Both the position numbers and the translations under genes were made by a program. Positions 53,021 through 64,000 of a stretch of 64,000 bases of DNA are shown here, one piece after another. Source of the DNA: Allolobophora icterica (taxonomy: Eukaryota; Annelida; Clitellata; Crassiclitellata; Lumbricidae); the NCBI GenBank assembly GCA_963556255.1, contig OY744608.1, forward strand, positions 66,218,672-66,282,671. Direction: 5' to 3'. The first letter of the stretch is position 1, and each line of letters begins with the position of its first letter. The notes below the pieces were generated by a model. The model made no database searches. It was not told where the DNA came from and was given only the letters and a program-made list of their open reading frames with translations.

Positions 53021-53224
53021 AGAAGATCAGTCCGTGAGACAGAAAGACAGTATATATGGTGGATAAGCAATTTGAAAGAGGCAAGTTTTAAGTTGAGAAC
53101 GAAATGACACAAGCGACTGAGTAGAGCGCACAGACACAGTGAGAGGGTTCCAAAAACTAGGTCCGGCAACCGAAAAAGCTCGCTCACCAAGAAAAGTTCT
53201 TGACTAACCTATCGTTTTTAATGA

Positions 53225-53540
53225 CTTTGACATCATTTAGGAGGCGGCCGACAACGCTTTAAATTGTGAGTAACTGAAAAAATTCGCTATAGTGTGAAGA
53301 TTTTTACCATAACAATTTTGGACTTCCTTTTTTGGTAAAGTCCTCTGAGGCGATTTCTCGTATATTGCTCTTTTGCATACACGTAAGCGTGACAGTTTAT
53401 GTAGCTGACGTTTATTCTCGTCAAATCGACACCAGATGCCGCACTTTGTACGTCGTGCCTTGGTCACAGTTTGATACAAGCACAGTAGACGAGTCAATGT
53501 TATTTCCGTGCATTCATAGTTAATGTGCGAAGTGTTCCCC
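53225..53540. repeat. Dispersed repeat pair member 1 (CGACACCAGATGCCGCACTTTG)
   Basis: TCGACACCAGATGCCGCACTTT near 53428 and preceding words resemble 54650-54900 (TCGACACAAGATGTCGCACTTT near 54808), suggesting two diverged copies of a ~280-bp repeat. Confidence 0.45.
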
Positions 53541-53660
53541 GTTGGCCATAAAATACATTTACGTTAAAGGCGAGGATCCATCACTGCTCAACTGTATCAT
53601 GGATTATTCACTAAAAGCCATTAACAACATGCGCAATAATAATTCGAAAATATAATTGTT

Positions 53661-53704
<44 letters not shown>

Positions 53705-54649
53705 AACTTATAATATATATATATAGGCCTATACTTATATATATAAGTACTATCTGAATAAGCAGAAATAATCATTTTGTGATGTTTTATGTTGTCAGTG
53801 TTGAACAACAACGAAGTAAGAGTTACGAAAAGTTTCAGTAGGCCTACTTTAACTTGTAAAGAGGTATCGCGAAATGGAAATACTTTTACTTTTAACAAAA
53901 TAAAATGTAGGTCATTTTCAGTACTTTTAGCCTACTTAGTAACAATTTAACGTAATATTCGTTAATCTGTTATAATGTTCGTTACTAAAAATTGCGCTAT
54001 AACTATTTAGGAGAAAAGGACGACGCTGAAGAGGTTAATGTAAGTTTTTATTCAGCGCGATTGATTGGAAATCTATTTATAGACTCTAGTAAATTCTCTC
54101 TGTGACCAATAGACAGGTTTAACCCAAAACACGTCACTCGTGGCGGTTATTCCTGCATTGCTTGGAAAATAAGGGCGACATTTTCTTAAATATGAGTCGA
54201 AAGAGTGGAAATAGTTTGCACTTTTATTCATTTTATCCCTAAACTCTTTCCATTTCATTATGACTGAATCCGCTGATAATGTGTAGCGTCCATGGCCATA
54301 TTTGTTGCCAATGTTTAAGGTAAAGAGCATGGAAGGAAATGCAGTGACCTTAACAATGAACCAAAAATACACTCGATTGAGAGACACGTATTTTGAGTCT
54401 TGTCTTCTTGAAAGTAAATAAATTTTTATCGAATTATAGAAACAAGACTCAGTACTTATACTTTTTACCTTAAAAATATTATTTTGGAGAATACTTTTTT
54501 AATGTTACCAAAGTAAAATATTTGATGAGTACTTTTACTTTTATCAGATTTCACACAAATAATTATTTGATAATTATGATAATTTTGCGGAAGCGGTTCA
54601 TAAACGAAAGAAATTCATTACAGTGAATAAAAAACTTAAAATTTTTATT
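53541..54649. other. No gene; AT-rich with (TA)n at 53668-53700
   Basis: AT-rich DNA with TA-rich palindromic sequence near 53668-53745 and TACTTTTACTTTTA words near 53880 and 54530 that may be ends of an old miniature element. No clear inverted termini. No gene. Confidence 0.45.
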
Positions 54650-54910
54650 TAAAGAATTTTATTCTCACATTAATCGAAAAGGCTGAAGTTCGTTTTTCTG
54701 AACACGGTGTATTATTGGATCTCCGTAGATACCAAAAGTGCGCTTGCATACCCGCAACTTCGATAGATTATGTTGTGCACGTTTTATCGTTAAGCCTACG
54801 TCATTTCGACACAAGATGTCGCACTTTGAATATTGTTTACTCCATAAATCATTGCGATGTGTTTTGATCAACGGTTGCAATTTTAAACAATTATTTGAAC
54901 TGTTAATTTA
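54650..54910. repeat. Dispersed repeat pair member 2
   Basis: See 53225-53540; shares GACACAAGATGTCGCACTTTG and upstream words. Confidence 0.45.
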
Positions 54911-55019
54911 AAACATTTGTAATTCAATGATATGTATACTATCGCTGTGTAGGCCTATACCTTGAGGAAGCGCGATTACCAGTTTATAATGCCCTGAATA
55001 AGCTAACGAATAAGCCAAA

Positions 55020-55320
55020 ATGAACGAAAGAACAAACGAAAGAATTAATGAATTAATGAATGAACAAATGATTCAACGAACAGGAAGGAATGAACGATAA
55101 AACTAATGAATGAATGACTGAATGAGCGAACGGACGAATGAACGAACGAATGAATTAATGAATGAAGAAATGAATTAATGAAATAATGAATGAACGAATG
55201 AATGAACGAACGAATGAATAAATGAACAAATGAATGAATTAAATAATGAATGAATGAGCGAACGAACGAGTGAAAGAACGAACGAACAAACGAACAAATG
55301 AATGAATGAACGAACGACCC
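55020..55320. repeat. Degenerate GAAT/GAAC tetranucleotide array
   Basis: AATGAATGAACGAACG-like units over 300 bp; the minus frame (Ser/Phe/His-rich) is an artefact. Confidence 0.9.
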
Positions 55321-55359
55321 ACCTGTTTTCAGAGTGACATAGTGTTCAATATGGCTGTC

Positions 55360-55650
55360 AATATCCACAGTTCATCTCCACAGTGTTCGTGTTCACAATT
55401 TATCTCACAGTTCACAGTTCATCGCAGTTAATTTTTTAACTGTTTATCTTCCATGTTCACCTTAACAGTTCATGTTCACTTCATGTTCGATATTTATCGT
55501 CACAGTTCATTTCATTGTTTAACTCCTCATTGTTCATCACCGGTATTTATCTTCTTTGTTCATCTCAACTGCGATCTTCAGCGTTTATCTTCACTGTTCT
55601 TGCTAACTGTTCATCTCAAATCATCATTTTCACAGTTTTTCGTAGCTGTC
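55360..55650. repeat. GTTCATCT-based degenerate minisatellite
   Basis: TTCACAGTTCATCT-like words recur about every 20-28 bp. Confidence 0.7.
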
Positions 55651-55984
55651 CGTTTAGAAGAAATTCCAGGAGAGCGATGATTGAGGCAGCTGTTTAGACT
55701 CTTCACGTAACACTGTAAGATTAATGCACATGAAAAATATGACCAGGATATGGAGAAGAATGGAAAGGCTAATCCTAACCCTGAAGAAAAGCGAAGTAAT
55801 GCAAAGACAATAAAGCGCGCCTATAAGGCACATTTCAAGCATCTCTCAAGAGCGCTTATATGTGAGACGATGATTGGCCTTTAGATGTAATTTCAATTGT
55901 TCCTGTCCGTTTTTGACGTCCTTCTGCTCTGAACTTGAGTCGTATCTTTCAACTTGCATACCCTTATATTTATTTATTTTTTTA

Positions 55985-56214
55985 AATTTATTTATTCCGG
56001 ATATTTCTATAGCGCCTCTGGTAGTCAACTACTACTCAGAGGCGCTCCCGACTACAGCATTTGATACTGTGCAGGAATTTTCACGCCGAAGCGCCACGAG
56101 CAATTGCGAGTGAAGGATTTGCCCAAGGTCCGTACGCAGCGGCTAGAGTGGGATTCGAACCTGCAACCCTCCGGTCACAAGGCGCCGAATTTACCACTGA
56201 GCCACCACGCCCCA
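55985..56214 (-). mobile_element. tRNA-derived SINE, minus strand
   Basis: On the minus strand: TGGTGGCTCAGTGGTA (box A) near 56212-56197 and GGTTCGAATCC (box B) at 56161-56151, then a body that ends in GCGCCTCTGAGTAGT and GGCGCTATAGAAAT, an end resembling the retroelement tail at 31680-31725. This suggests a SINE using a CR1-like partner's 3' end. Confidence 0.72.
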
Positions 56215-56217
56215 TAT

Positions 56218-56560
56218 AGTTATACATACATACATACATACATACAAACATACATACATACATACATACATACATACATACATACATACACACATAATGC
56301 ATATCACATACATACATACGTAGAAACGGACATACAATACATACATACATAATTCAGACATACATCCACATATACGAATAAATGTACATACATACATACA
56401 ATACATACATAAAAACTTACATACATACATATATACATACATACATATCTACATACATACATACCTGTAGGTGCATGCCTACATGTACCTACATGTATAT
56501 ATACATCCGCATATATGCATACCTTTAGGCATACATACACACACATGCAAAGACACATAC
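56218..56560. repeat. (ATAC)n microsatellite, interrupted
   Basis: ATAC units with ATGC and GTAG interruptions. Confidence 0.93.
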
Positions 56561-56869
56561 CTACACATAAAAATAAGACATCGATACATACGTCCGTAAT
56601 GATGTTGTTCCGTGAGGATCATCTGAAGAAAATCCGGATAATCTGGAGATGAATTCGACCGTCGGCTTCAGAGGCTGACACACTCTTCTTCTTCTTTGGC
56701 GCCAATTCTCCTTCATTGTTTGGGCGAAGATGCGAAGAGGAGGCGTGCATCTCGAGCACATGCTCTCCGTCAACTCTCTCCCGCCTTCTATACGGTCGGT
56801 GCGCTATGTGCTTCTGGGCAGAGTGAGGGAACGCTGGTCAACAGTATATGGATAAAAACCTGAACCACA
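56561..56869. other. No gene recognised
   Basis: Short unique stretch between ATAC arrays. Confidence 0.45.
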
Positions 56870-57315
56870 TATACATGCACACATGCATACATACATGCAT
56901 TGCATACATACATACATACATGCATACATACATACATACATATATATATACATACATAAATAGGCATACATACATACATACATGCATACATGCATGCATA
57001 CATACATGCATACATACATACATACATACATACATACATACATACATACATGCATACATACATATATACATACATGCATACATACATGTATACATTATGC
57101 ATACATAAATAGGCATACATACATACATACATACATACATACATACATACATACATACATACATACATACATACTTGCATACATACATACATACATACAT
57201 ACATACATACATACATACATACATACATGCATACATACATACATGCATACATACATGCATACATACATATGTACATAAATAAGCAAACATACACACATAC
57301 ATACATATATAAATA
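56870..57315. repeat. (ATAC)n microsatellite
   Basis: More than 100 ATAC/ATGC units; all overlapping frames are artefacts. Confidence 0.96.
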
Positions 57316-58090
57316 CATCAGTAGGCTATCAGTATTAGTATCAGTAAAGTTTTATTTCAACCAATTATGATAACAGTCAATCATAGTAATTGCACAAGAC
57401 AAACAAAGACATTGACTACAATGGGAGGCCCAGAATGGATCGGGATCTTGCTAAGAGAGAACACCCAGGTAGCGATGATCACAATACATACATACATACA
57501 TTCGTGCATACATACATATATACATAAATACAAACATCACACATACATACCTATATTGACTTCCTTGGTCTTCCGCTACCCTGGGTGTGATCGATGGGAC
57601 CTCTGCCGTCGTAGCTTTCTTCTTCGCCTGCACTGATTTTTTGCCACATGGATCCTATTCCATCCTTTTCCATCTCAAATATTGTCTAATTTGTTTGCTC
57701 TATTATCTTCTTTTTGATGATGTATAAAGTTATGATGATTTCCATAAATCATGCATGTTTTATATTTTATTTGTTGGCTTAACCAACACTGTTGTTCAGT
57801 AAAGAGAATTTAGATCTAAAGAAAAAATTGGGAAGAGTGAATTAGTAGGTCTAACTGATTCCTTTTCTACATGATATTTGATGGTCTAATTACTATTTTG
57901 ATATATGACTGAGAATCCATTTGTAAAAAGAACAATGACATTCTGATTAGCATTAGGCTATCGGTGCACATGAGAAAACTTTTCTTCAAAAGAACAAGGT
58001 GCATGTGAATTAATATACTAGGTTTATATGGCTGGCATTGACCTGATCTTAGTGCACTAGTCCATGGCGCGGGTTTCGGCCTCGGTCACT
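57316..58090. other. No gene recognised; ATAC stub at 57484-57550
   Basis: Mostly AT-rich, unrecognised. Confidence 0.45.
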
Positions 58091-58099
58091 TGAACATTA

Positions 58100-59520
58100 G
58101 CCAATATTGGATGGCTGAAGGTATCTTACTGATTTGCGGTACATGCGCGGACATAATTAAAGAACCTATTAAGTATATTGAATGTACAATTTGTAAAGGT
58201 GTGTACCACTTGGAAAGTTATAACCAAACACTTCAATATGTGTGAATTGTGATTTGTGACCATAGATTATGTATTAACTGTACTAATGATTCTTTGCGGG
58301 ACGTGGAAGAAGATAGTACAAGCATAGGCAACACCCCTCATAGTGTCTCTAAACCTGCTCTGCTGGGGCTACTTGAGAATATATCTTGAACTTCGAGTGT
58401 TTCCTGAGGAATACGAGAATCGTAGATTGATTAACAAGAGCGAGACGGATCCCGACCAAAATTACTTTCTGAATACCAAATTATTGCATAGTCCATACAC
58501 TACCTTACAATCATGGCAAGATAATACTGAATTCGTTGAGTCTAATTTTTCAGTCCTTCACATCAATTGTAGAAGTGTTATATAAATTATATGAAATATG
58601 TAATATTCTTAATTACTTAGGCCTACCTGTAAATGTACTTACCCTTACTGAGACTTGGCTGTTGCCAGAGGAGGAGGACTCCATTCATATACAAGGTTAG
58701 AATTTTATTCATAAATCAAGAGGAAGACTCGGAGTGGTGGCGTGGGAATGTTTATTGAAAAAAATAGTAATCATATACTGCACAAAAAACAAGGAGCGTA
58801 TACAACCTTCGTGCAGTTGTTTGTTAGGATGCATCTTGCTGATATCACTCATTAGTGGGAGTATAATGTACAGACCTCCTCACAAAGAAACTAACAAATC
58901 CCATAACTGTCTGATGTCCTGTCAATTCTTCCCATCCTTGACGAGGCCAACGCGTATCACTCCTCATACTTCCACACTAATTGATAATATACTTTCCACT
59001 GTTTGGTCGAAACTAATTAGAGAAGCTGCAATTGTCTCAAGGTTTATCCAGCCAACTTCCAATTTTTGCATCATTTGTATCGAGGAAAAACATAAAACAA
59101 ATTTTTAAACATTATGTCTACCCGGAAAATTAATTAGGAAAATATTATTAAATTTGATTCATTACTTACCGAAGGGGCCGTTTTACGCACTAGGCACAGT
59201 AGGCAATGTGCCCAGAGTGCAAAAGTGCCTAGGCCAACGACGACCTTAAAACGGCCCTGCTTACCGATACAGGCTGAGAGTAACTGAGGATGGGGACGCA
59301 AATGGGGTTAAGAAAAGTTTTTGGCAAATTTATAAAACAGCTTATGATAATACAATCCCCTAAAATCCTAAATAATTAAACATAATAAATCTAGGAAATT
59401 TACCGTGGATGTCACACGGCCTCCTGTAAGATGAAAAATTCTCTCTACTTGAAATTTATAAAATCACCAACTGAGGTTGAAAAATGAGATCTACTAAGTA
59501 TGGAAATAAATTTAAGACAA
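58100..59520 (+). pseudogene. Decayed non-LTR retrotransposon: PHD-like ORF1 relic and endonuclease relic
   Basis: Near 58135-58215 the frame reads CGTCAD..., YIECTICKGVYHLE, a PHD-type zinc-finger fragment as in CR1-group ORF1. Near 58550 FSVLHINCRS matches the start of an apurinic-type endonuclease, and at 58930-58975 LTRPTRITPHTSTLIDNIL matches its conserved end motif. The linker near 59290-59340 (GVKKSFWQIYKTAYD) continues on plus. Frameshifts and stops are frequent. An 87-bp miniature element sits at 59173-59259. The reverse-transcriptase part that should follow is on the other strand (59500-59990). Confidence 0.68.
59173..59259. mobile_element. 87-bp hAT-type miniature element, TSD CTTACCGA
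   Basis: AGGGGCCGTTTTA at 59173 and TAAAACGGCCCTG ending 59259 are inverted; CTTACCGA flanks both sides (59165-59172 and 59260-59267). The core (GCACTAGGCACAGTAGGCAA and AGTGCCTAGG) is itself partly self-complementary. Confidence 0.85.
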
Positions 59521-59990
59521 TTAGACTCAGTATTTCGTGATTTTTATGTTCGGTTATATTATTAATATCCTCGATGATCATATCATGCATATTCATTAAT
59601 GCCACATAAGTGGGATGTCCCTACTGGAATCCATGTTGTAATTGGTAAACAATTTCAAATTTTTGCATAATAAGATAGCCTGCTATGCATAAGCTTTCAT
59701 AGAATATGGAAAAATAAGGTAAAACAGAAAAAGGCCCATAATTATTAGAGAAATTATTCTTATCACCTTTCTTGAATATAGGTACTATTTTAGCTACATT
59801 TATGGCGTCAGGAACAACTCCAGTGTTTAGTGAACCATTTATAATTTCCGCCAAAGGTATAGCAATTCCATCTAGATGAGGCTCAGCAAGAGAATGCCCT
59901 ATATATCATCAACCCCATTACTGTGTTCCCATGCTATACCCTGGTTTATATATTTTTTCGATGTTACTCGATTAATCGTGGCATTGTTAT
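59500..59990 (-). pseudogene. Reverse-transcriptase N-terminal fragment, inverted
   Basis: On the minus strand: SNGVDDI near 59900, then LAEIINGSLNTGVVPDAIN, AKIVPIFKKGDKNNFSNN and SVLPYFSIFYESL, the usual N-terminal RT block, then GHPTYVALMNMHD past a stop. It breaks off before the KAFD catalytic motif. It is the expected next segment of the element at 58100-59520 but lies in opposite orientation. Confidence 0.72.
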
Positions 59991-60362
<372 letters not shown>

Positions 60363-60465
60363 AAGTAAGGTGACGAAGGTTGGTATTGTCCAACATTTCG
60401 TGTTGAGTTTCTATTGGGAAGGAGTCCGTGTCCTTGGATCACCGATTCCAACAGTGGAACCGATG

Positions 60466-60466
<1 letters not shown>

Positions 60467-60547
<81 letters not shown>
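60467..60547. repeat. (CAG)n, 27 units
   Basis: Pure CAG run. No coding context is convincing on either side, so I do not call a polyglutamine, polyserine or polyalanine gene. Confidence 0.95.
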
Positions 60548-60548
<1 letters not shown>

Positions 60549-60619
60549 GGCCTTTGGCGACCGACTGAGGATTTGAGCGATGATGAGGAGCTTGATGGCA
60601 ATGCTTCTTCATCTGTCCT

Positions 60620-60930
60620 CAATAGCTCGGTTGATTCCGCCTCCTCCTCCTCTCTCCTTCTTTGTCCTCTCTCTTCTCCCTCTATCCGTCCATTCCTCTC
60701 TTACTCCGTCTCCTCATCTGTCCTGTCGTCTGTCTGTATGTCTTCCTGTCTCTTCTTCCGTCCTTCATTCCTTCCTTTTTGCTTTCCTTCCTTCCGTCTG
60801 TCTGTCATCGGTTTCTTTGTCAAGTTGTCAATCTTTCTTTCCTTCCGTTTGTCCGTCCTTCTCTTCCGCCCGTCCGTCCGTCCGTCCTTCCGTCCGTCCA
60901 TCCATTCGTCCATGCACCGTTCGTGTCCCT
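60620..60930. repeat. Pyrimidine-rich TCCGTCCTTC-type degenerate repeat
   Basis: TCCTTCCTTCCGTCCGTCC-like units; frames are artefacts. Confidence 0.8.
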
Positions 60931-61057
60931 GATGACCGGCGATTCCGCTGTAAGCTGATTCTTGGAAAAGAGCTTTTGATCTCTATTGACTTGGCTTCAG
61001 ATTTATCCCTCGCTTGTAAAAGATCCGCTCACAGCAGATCCGTCTGTTGCCCGTCTG

Positions 61058-61235
61058 ACCCACTGACTATTGACTGACCGACTAATTGACTGACTGACGG
61101 ACTAATTGACTGGTTGACTGACTTATTGACTGACTGACTAATTCACTAGTCCGACAACGTTTTTCTGAATTGCTGACTGATTGACTGAATGAATGACTAA
61201 TTCACTGATCCAACAACTGGTTCACTGGCAAACTG
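61058..61235. repeat. GACTGACTAATT-type degenerate repeat
   Basis: TGACTGACTAATTGACTG-like units with changes. Confidence 0.75.
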
Positions 61236-61459
61236 AATGAAATAGAGAGACAGGCGGATAAAAGGAGTGACAAGCAGAGAGACAGATAAAACGATAAACA
61301 GACAGACAAAGAGGGAGACAGACACGCAGGCAAATTTCTAGGACAGACAGACAGACATATAAACAGACAATCAGACAAAAGGTCTGGGAAACCAGGAGGT
61401 CCTTCCTTTCCCCCTTACCTCCATTCATCCGTCTATGTATCTCGACGAACAATAACCTA

Positions 61460-61545
61460 AATGCCCTAGCACGAGTTAATCGGTCAAATACGTGGGGGTC
61501 AGCGTCAGATCCCGAAGGTCGAAGGTTCGAATCCCGCTCTACAAC
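61460..61545 (+). mobile_element. Possible tRNA-headed SINE fragment
   Basis: Box B GGTTCGAATCC at about 61525 and a box A-like TAGCACGAGTTAATCGG near 61467. No second copy seen. Confidence 0.4.
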
Positions 61546-61875
61546 CGGATCACCAAACAACGTATTCTGGGATATGCAGACTTAGGCTATCGCACACGGT
61601 TTTATTACAGCTTACCTTTGAAGTTGCCGCCGCCCGTGAATAACATTCGAACTTGCCTTTGATCGGCTCCGCCAACAGAATCTTCAGTGTCCCTGCCGTT
61701 AGATCTGTTGGCCATGAGCAATGACCATAGCTTCGAAAGACACGCAGGCCTTTAGCCTTGAACGTAATCTGGTGCTAGCAGATCGATGAATTTGGTCGAA
61801 TATATACTTCTCGTGGTTATTTTGATTGGATATTTTATATTGGGTATTGTGGCTTTTGGCAGGTTCTAGGCCATT
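61546..61875. other. No gene recognised
   Basis: Unremarkable sequence between the SINE fragment and the minisatellite. Confidence 0.45.
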
Positions 61876-62108
61876 GAATTCACTAAAAATGAGCAGGGTC
61901 GAGGTAATTGAATTCACTTTAAAATGATCAGAGGTGAGCTAATAAATTCACTTAAAAATGAGCAGCGTAGAGGCCATTCAATTCACTTAAAATGAGCTGA
62001 TTCGAGGTAATTGAATTCACTTTTCAGAGGTGAGTCAATAAATTCACTTTAAAATGAGCAGCATCGGGGCCATTCAATTCACTTTAAAATGAACAGGGTC
62101 AAAGCCAT
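61876..62108. repeat. ~40-45-bp minisatellite, about 6 copies
   Basis: Unit AATTCACTTTAAAATGAGCAG followed by GGTCGAGGTAATTG or GGTGAGYYAATA variants; alternating variants suggest a two-unit higher order. Confidence 0.85.
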
Positions 62109-62700
62109 ACGGTCGCTTTATAAAATCGCGTTACATTTTACATATAACTGCATGGTATTAATGGCGACGCTAATATTGATAGCGATACTTCATGAACATA
62201 ATTATATTAATGAAAATGTAAGCAAGTTGCGTCTGCGACAGCCTGTATTTATCAAATAAAAGAATATTGTATTGTATTGTATTGCATGATCGATTGATCG
62301 TAGTACTAAAATCAGTCATTCTGCTGCTGATATCTGCTCTTTTCGGAAGACAATACTTGTTCTAAATGTCGAGTAAATATATCTTCATTGTCCGCTGTTA
62401 TTTCCTTTTATTACCGAAAATGAGAAACCGTGGCTGACTGATGATGGTGTAAGCTCGGAATTTTTCTGGCGCGCTATTAAGAAGGATTGGCCACGTCATT
62501 AGTCACGTTACTTGGCAGCTGAACATCGGGTTTTCTTGGAATCCGTCCCTTTGGCTCTACTCGTGTGCGGGAGCCAGCTGGTGATGACTCTTCCAGTCAT
62601 CTGATCACTGTTCGTTTATTGGTTAATTTTTGGCTTTCAGTGACTCTAAAATCGATTATCCTGGAGCAGGAAGAGCATTTGTGAGGTAATTAAAAGGCGC
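62109..62700. other. No gene recognised
   Basis: Contains short TTGTA repeats at 62268-62284, and ends in a GGCGCTATAGCAAGTG retroelement-end motif near 62697 followed by ATAC repeats. Confidence 0.45.
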
Positions 62701-62847
62701 TATAGCAAGTGTCTACATTAATATACACACATACATAGATACATACATACACACATCATAGATGCAAACACACATACATACATAGATACATACATACATA
62801 CACACATCATAGATACATACACACATACATACATAGATACTTACATA

Positions 62848-63293
62848 CACTGTGTTTCAATTGAACTGATACCCTTTTGCTTTTGCCAATAAATCTGTCA
62901 TTTATGAAAACAATTCAACATTTTACAAATTGAATGAGGGATAAATTATCAATATTTTCCGAAAACGTCATCAAATTCTAACAACAAAGTCCAAAGTTAT
63001 GAAAATTCAAATTTGGAGAAACAAAATTCGAACTTTCCAACATGTGAAAGATAAAATAAATTGCAAACTGAATGCCTTACTTACTAATGACGTCATTATG
63101 ACTACATTTCCATTTAGGCTGACGATAATTAAACAAAATGGTTTTCAGTAAAGGTGACTTGAGCCTGGTTAAAATTTTAAGACAAGAAAAACATTATGGG
63201 TCTACGGAGCAAAAGGTTGTTGTTCAATTGTTTTTAGAATTGACAGTTTTATTGCCAAAACAGCAAGGGTATCAGTTCAATTGAGACACAATG
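62848..63293. mobile_element. Tc1/mariner-type non-autonomous element (446 bp)
   Basis: CACTGTGTTTCAATTGAACTG at 62848 (first 20 bases quoted in part) and the complement ending GAGACACAATG at 63293; the TIRs run about 70 bp with some mismatches. TA lies on both sides (62846-62847 and 63294-63295). No coding capacity. Confidence 0.85.
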
Positions 63294-63332
63294 TACACAC
63301 ATAGATATATGTATAGTCACATAGCATATGCA

Positions 63333-63334
<2 letters not shown>

Positions 63335-63380
<46 letters not shown>
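63335..63380. repeat. (TA)n microsatellite
   Basis: About 20 TA units. Confidence 0.93.
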
Positions 63381-63398
63381 CATCGATTTGACTAACTG

Positions 63399-63678
<280 letters not shown>

Positions 63679-63804
63679 CTGGCCTGTGACGGAAGAATGT
63701 CCTAATTAGGTTTTCAGTTGCCTGTCCAACGTTGGACGATGACTGTTGGCCGGAGAGATCGACTGCGAGACAAATGGAGGACATGCTGCTGACATTGAAC
63801 AGTG

Positions 63805-64000
63805 GCAGTAGGAGGAGGAGGAAGACGAGGAGGAGGAGAGGGAGGAGGAGGAGGAGAAGGAGGTGGAGGAGAAAGAAGAAGAGGAAGAGCAGGAGCAGGA
63901 GAAGAACGTGGAGGAGAAGCAGGAAAGAGGTGGAAAAGGAGGTAGAAGAAGAGGAGTAGGAAGAGTTAAGAGGAGAAGAGGGAAGAGGAGCAGGAGATGA
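63805..64000. repeat. Purine-only AGG/GAAG tract
   Basis: Nearly pure A/G plus strand to the window end; the Arg-rich frame 63732-63959 is an artefact. Confidence 0.9.

Overview
The window is repeat-dense nuclear DNA from an animal, most likely a marine invertebrate. An echinoderm-like deuterostome is a low-confidence guess from the many TAGGCCTA-type words, the long tetranucleotide arrays, the tRNA-headed SINEs and a dopamine-receptor-like gene without introns. Only two stretches look like intact protein-coding DNA: a complete Polinton/Maverick virus-like transposon (12224-30035) and a D1-like receptor gene (41456-42754, minus). Most of the rest is microsatellite, minisatellite, transposon relic or unrecognised single-copy DNA.

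The Polinton is the centrepiece. It is 17,812 bp, with 496-bp terminal inverted repeats that differ at only a few bases, and ACAAAA repeated at both outer edges (a 6-bp target duplication). Order from the left: left repeat; small Cys-rich protein; protein-primed family B DNA polymerase (+); retroviral-type integrase (-); zinc-ribbon plus phospholipase A2-like protein (-); then a rightward block of FtsK/A32-type packaging ATPase, PY-like protein, penton-type minor capsid protein, small basic/amphipathic protein, double-jelly-roll-type major capsid protein, hydrophobic GLYLG-motif protein, adenain-like cysteine protease, a repeat-built fibre protein with a discoidin-like tip, a beta-rich protein and a membrane protein; then 2.2 kb of AT-rich DNA with a ~177-bp tandem repeat; then the right repeat. 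All frames are open except at the protease junction, where the canonical -1 slippery heptamer A AAA AAC sits directly before the upstream stop codon. Together these genes would supply replication, integration, packaging, capsid, maturation and attachment.

0-12.2 kb: degenerate GACA arrays, a SINE, a decayed hAT transposase element with a perfect 8-bp target duplication (1881-3575), a CR1-like retrotransposon 3' end, hAT-type miniature elements, long (ATT)n, (CT)n and (GTAT)n arrays and a 1.2-kb pyrimidine-rich strand.

30-41 kb: (GACA)n, a 1.4-kb terminal-inverted-repeat element, a 200-base assembly gap, a dispersed family ending in GTCGTTAAAC, a 12-bp minisatellite, SINEs and a 240-bp nested-palindrome element. 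41-43 kb: the receptor gene, whose 3' end runs into a ~31-bp repeat carrying inverted CCAAT boxes.

43-64 kb: a dispersed repeat repeatedly joined to (GACA)n, miniature hAT and Tc1-type elements with readable target duplications, a 5'-truncated non-LTR reverse transcriptase (49.1-50.2 kb), a tandem duplication (50.2-52.5 kb), a broken non-LTR element whose reverse-transcriptase part is inverted (58.1-60.0 kb), and long simple repeats.
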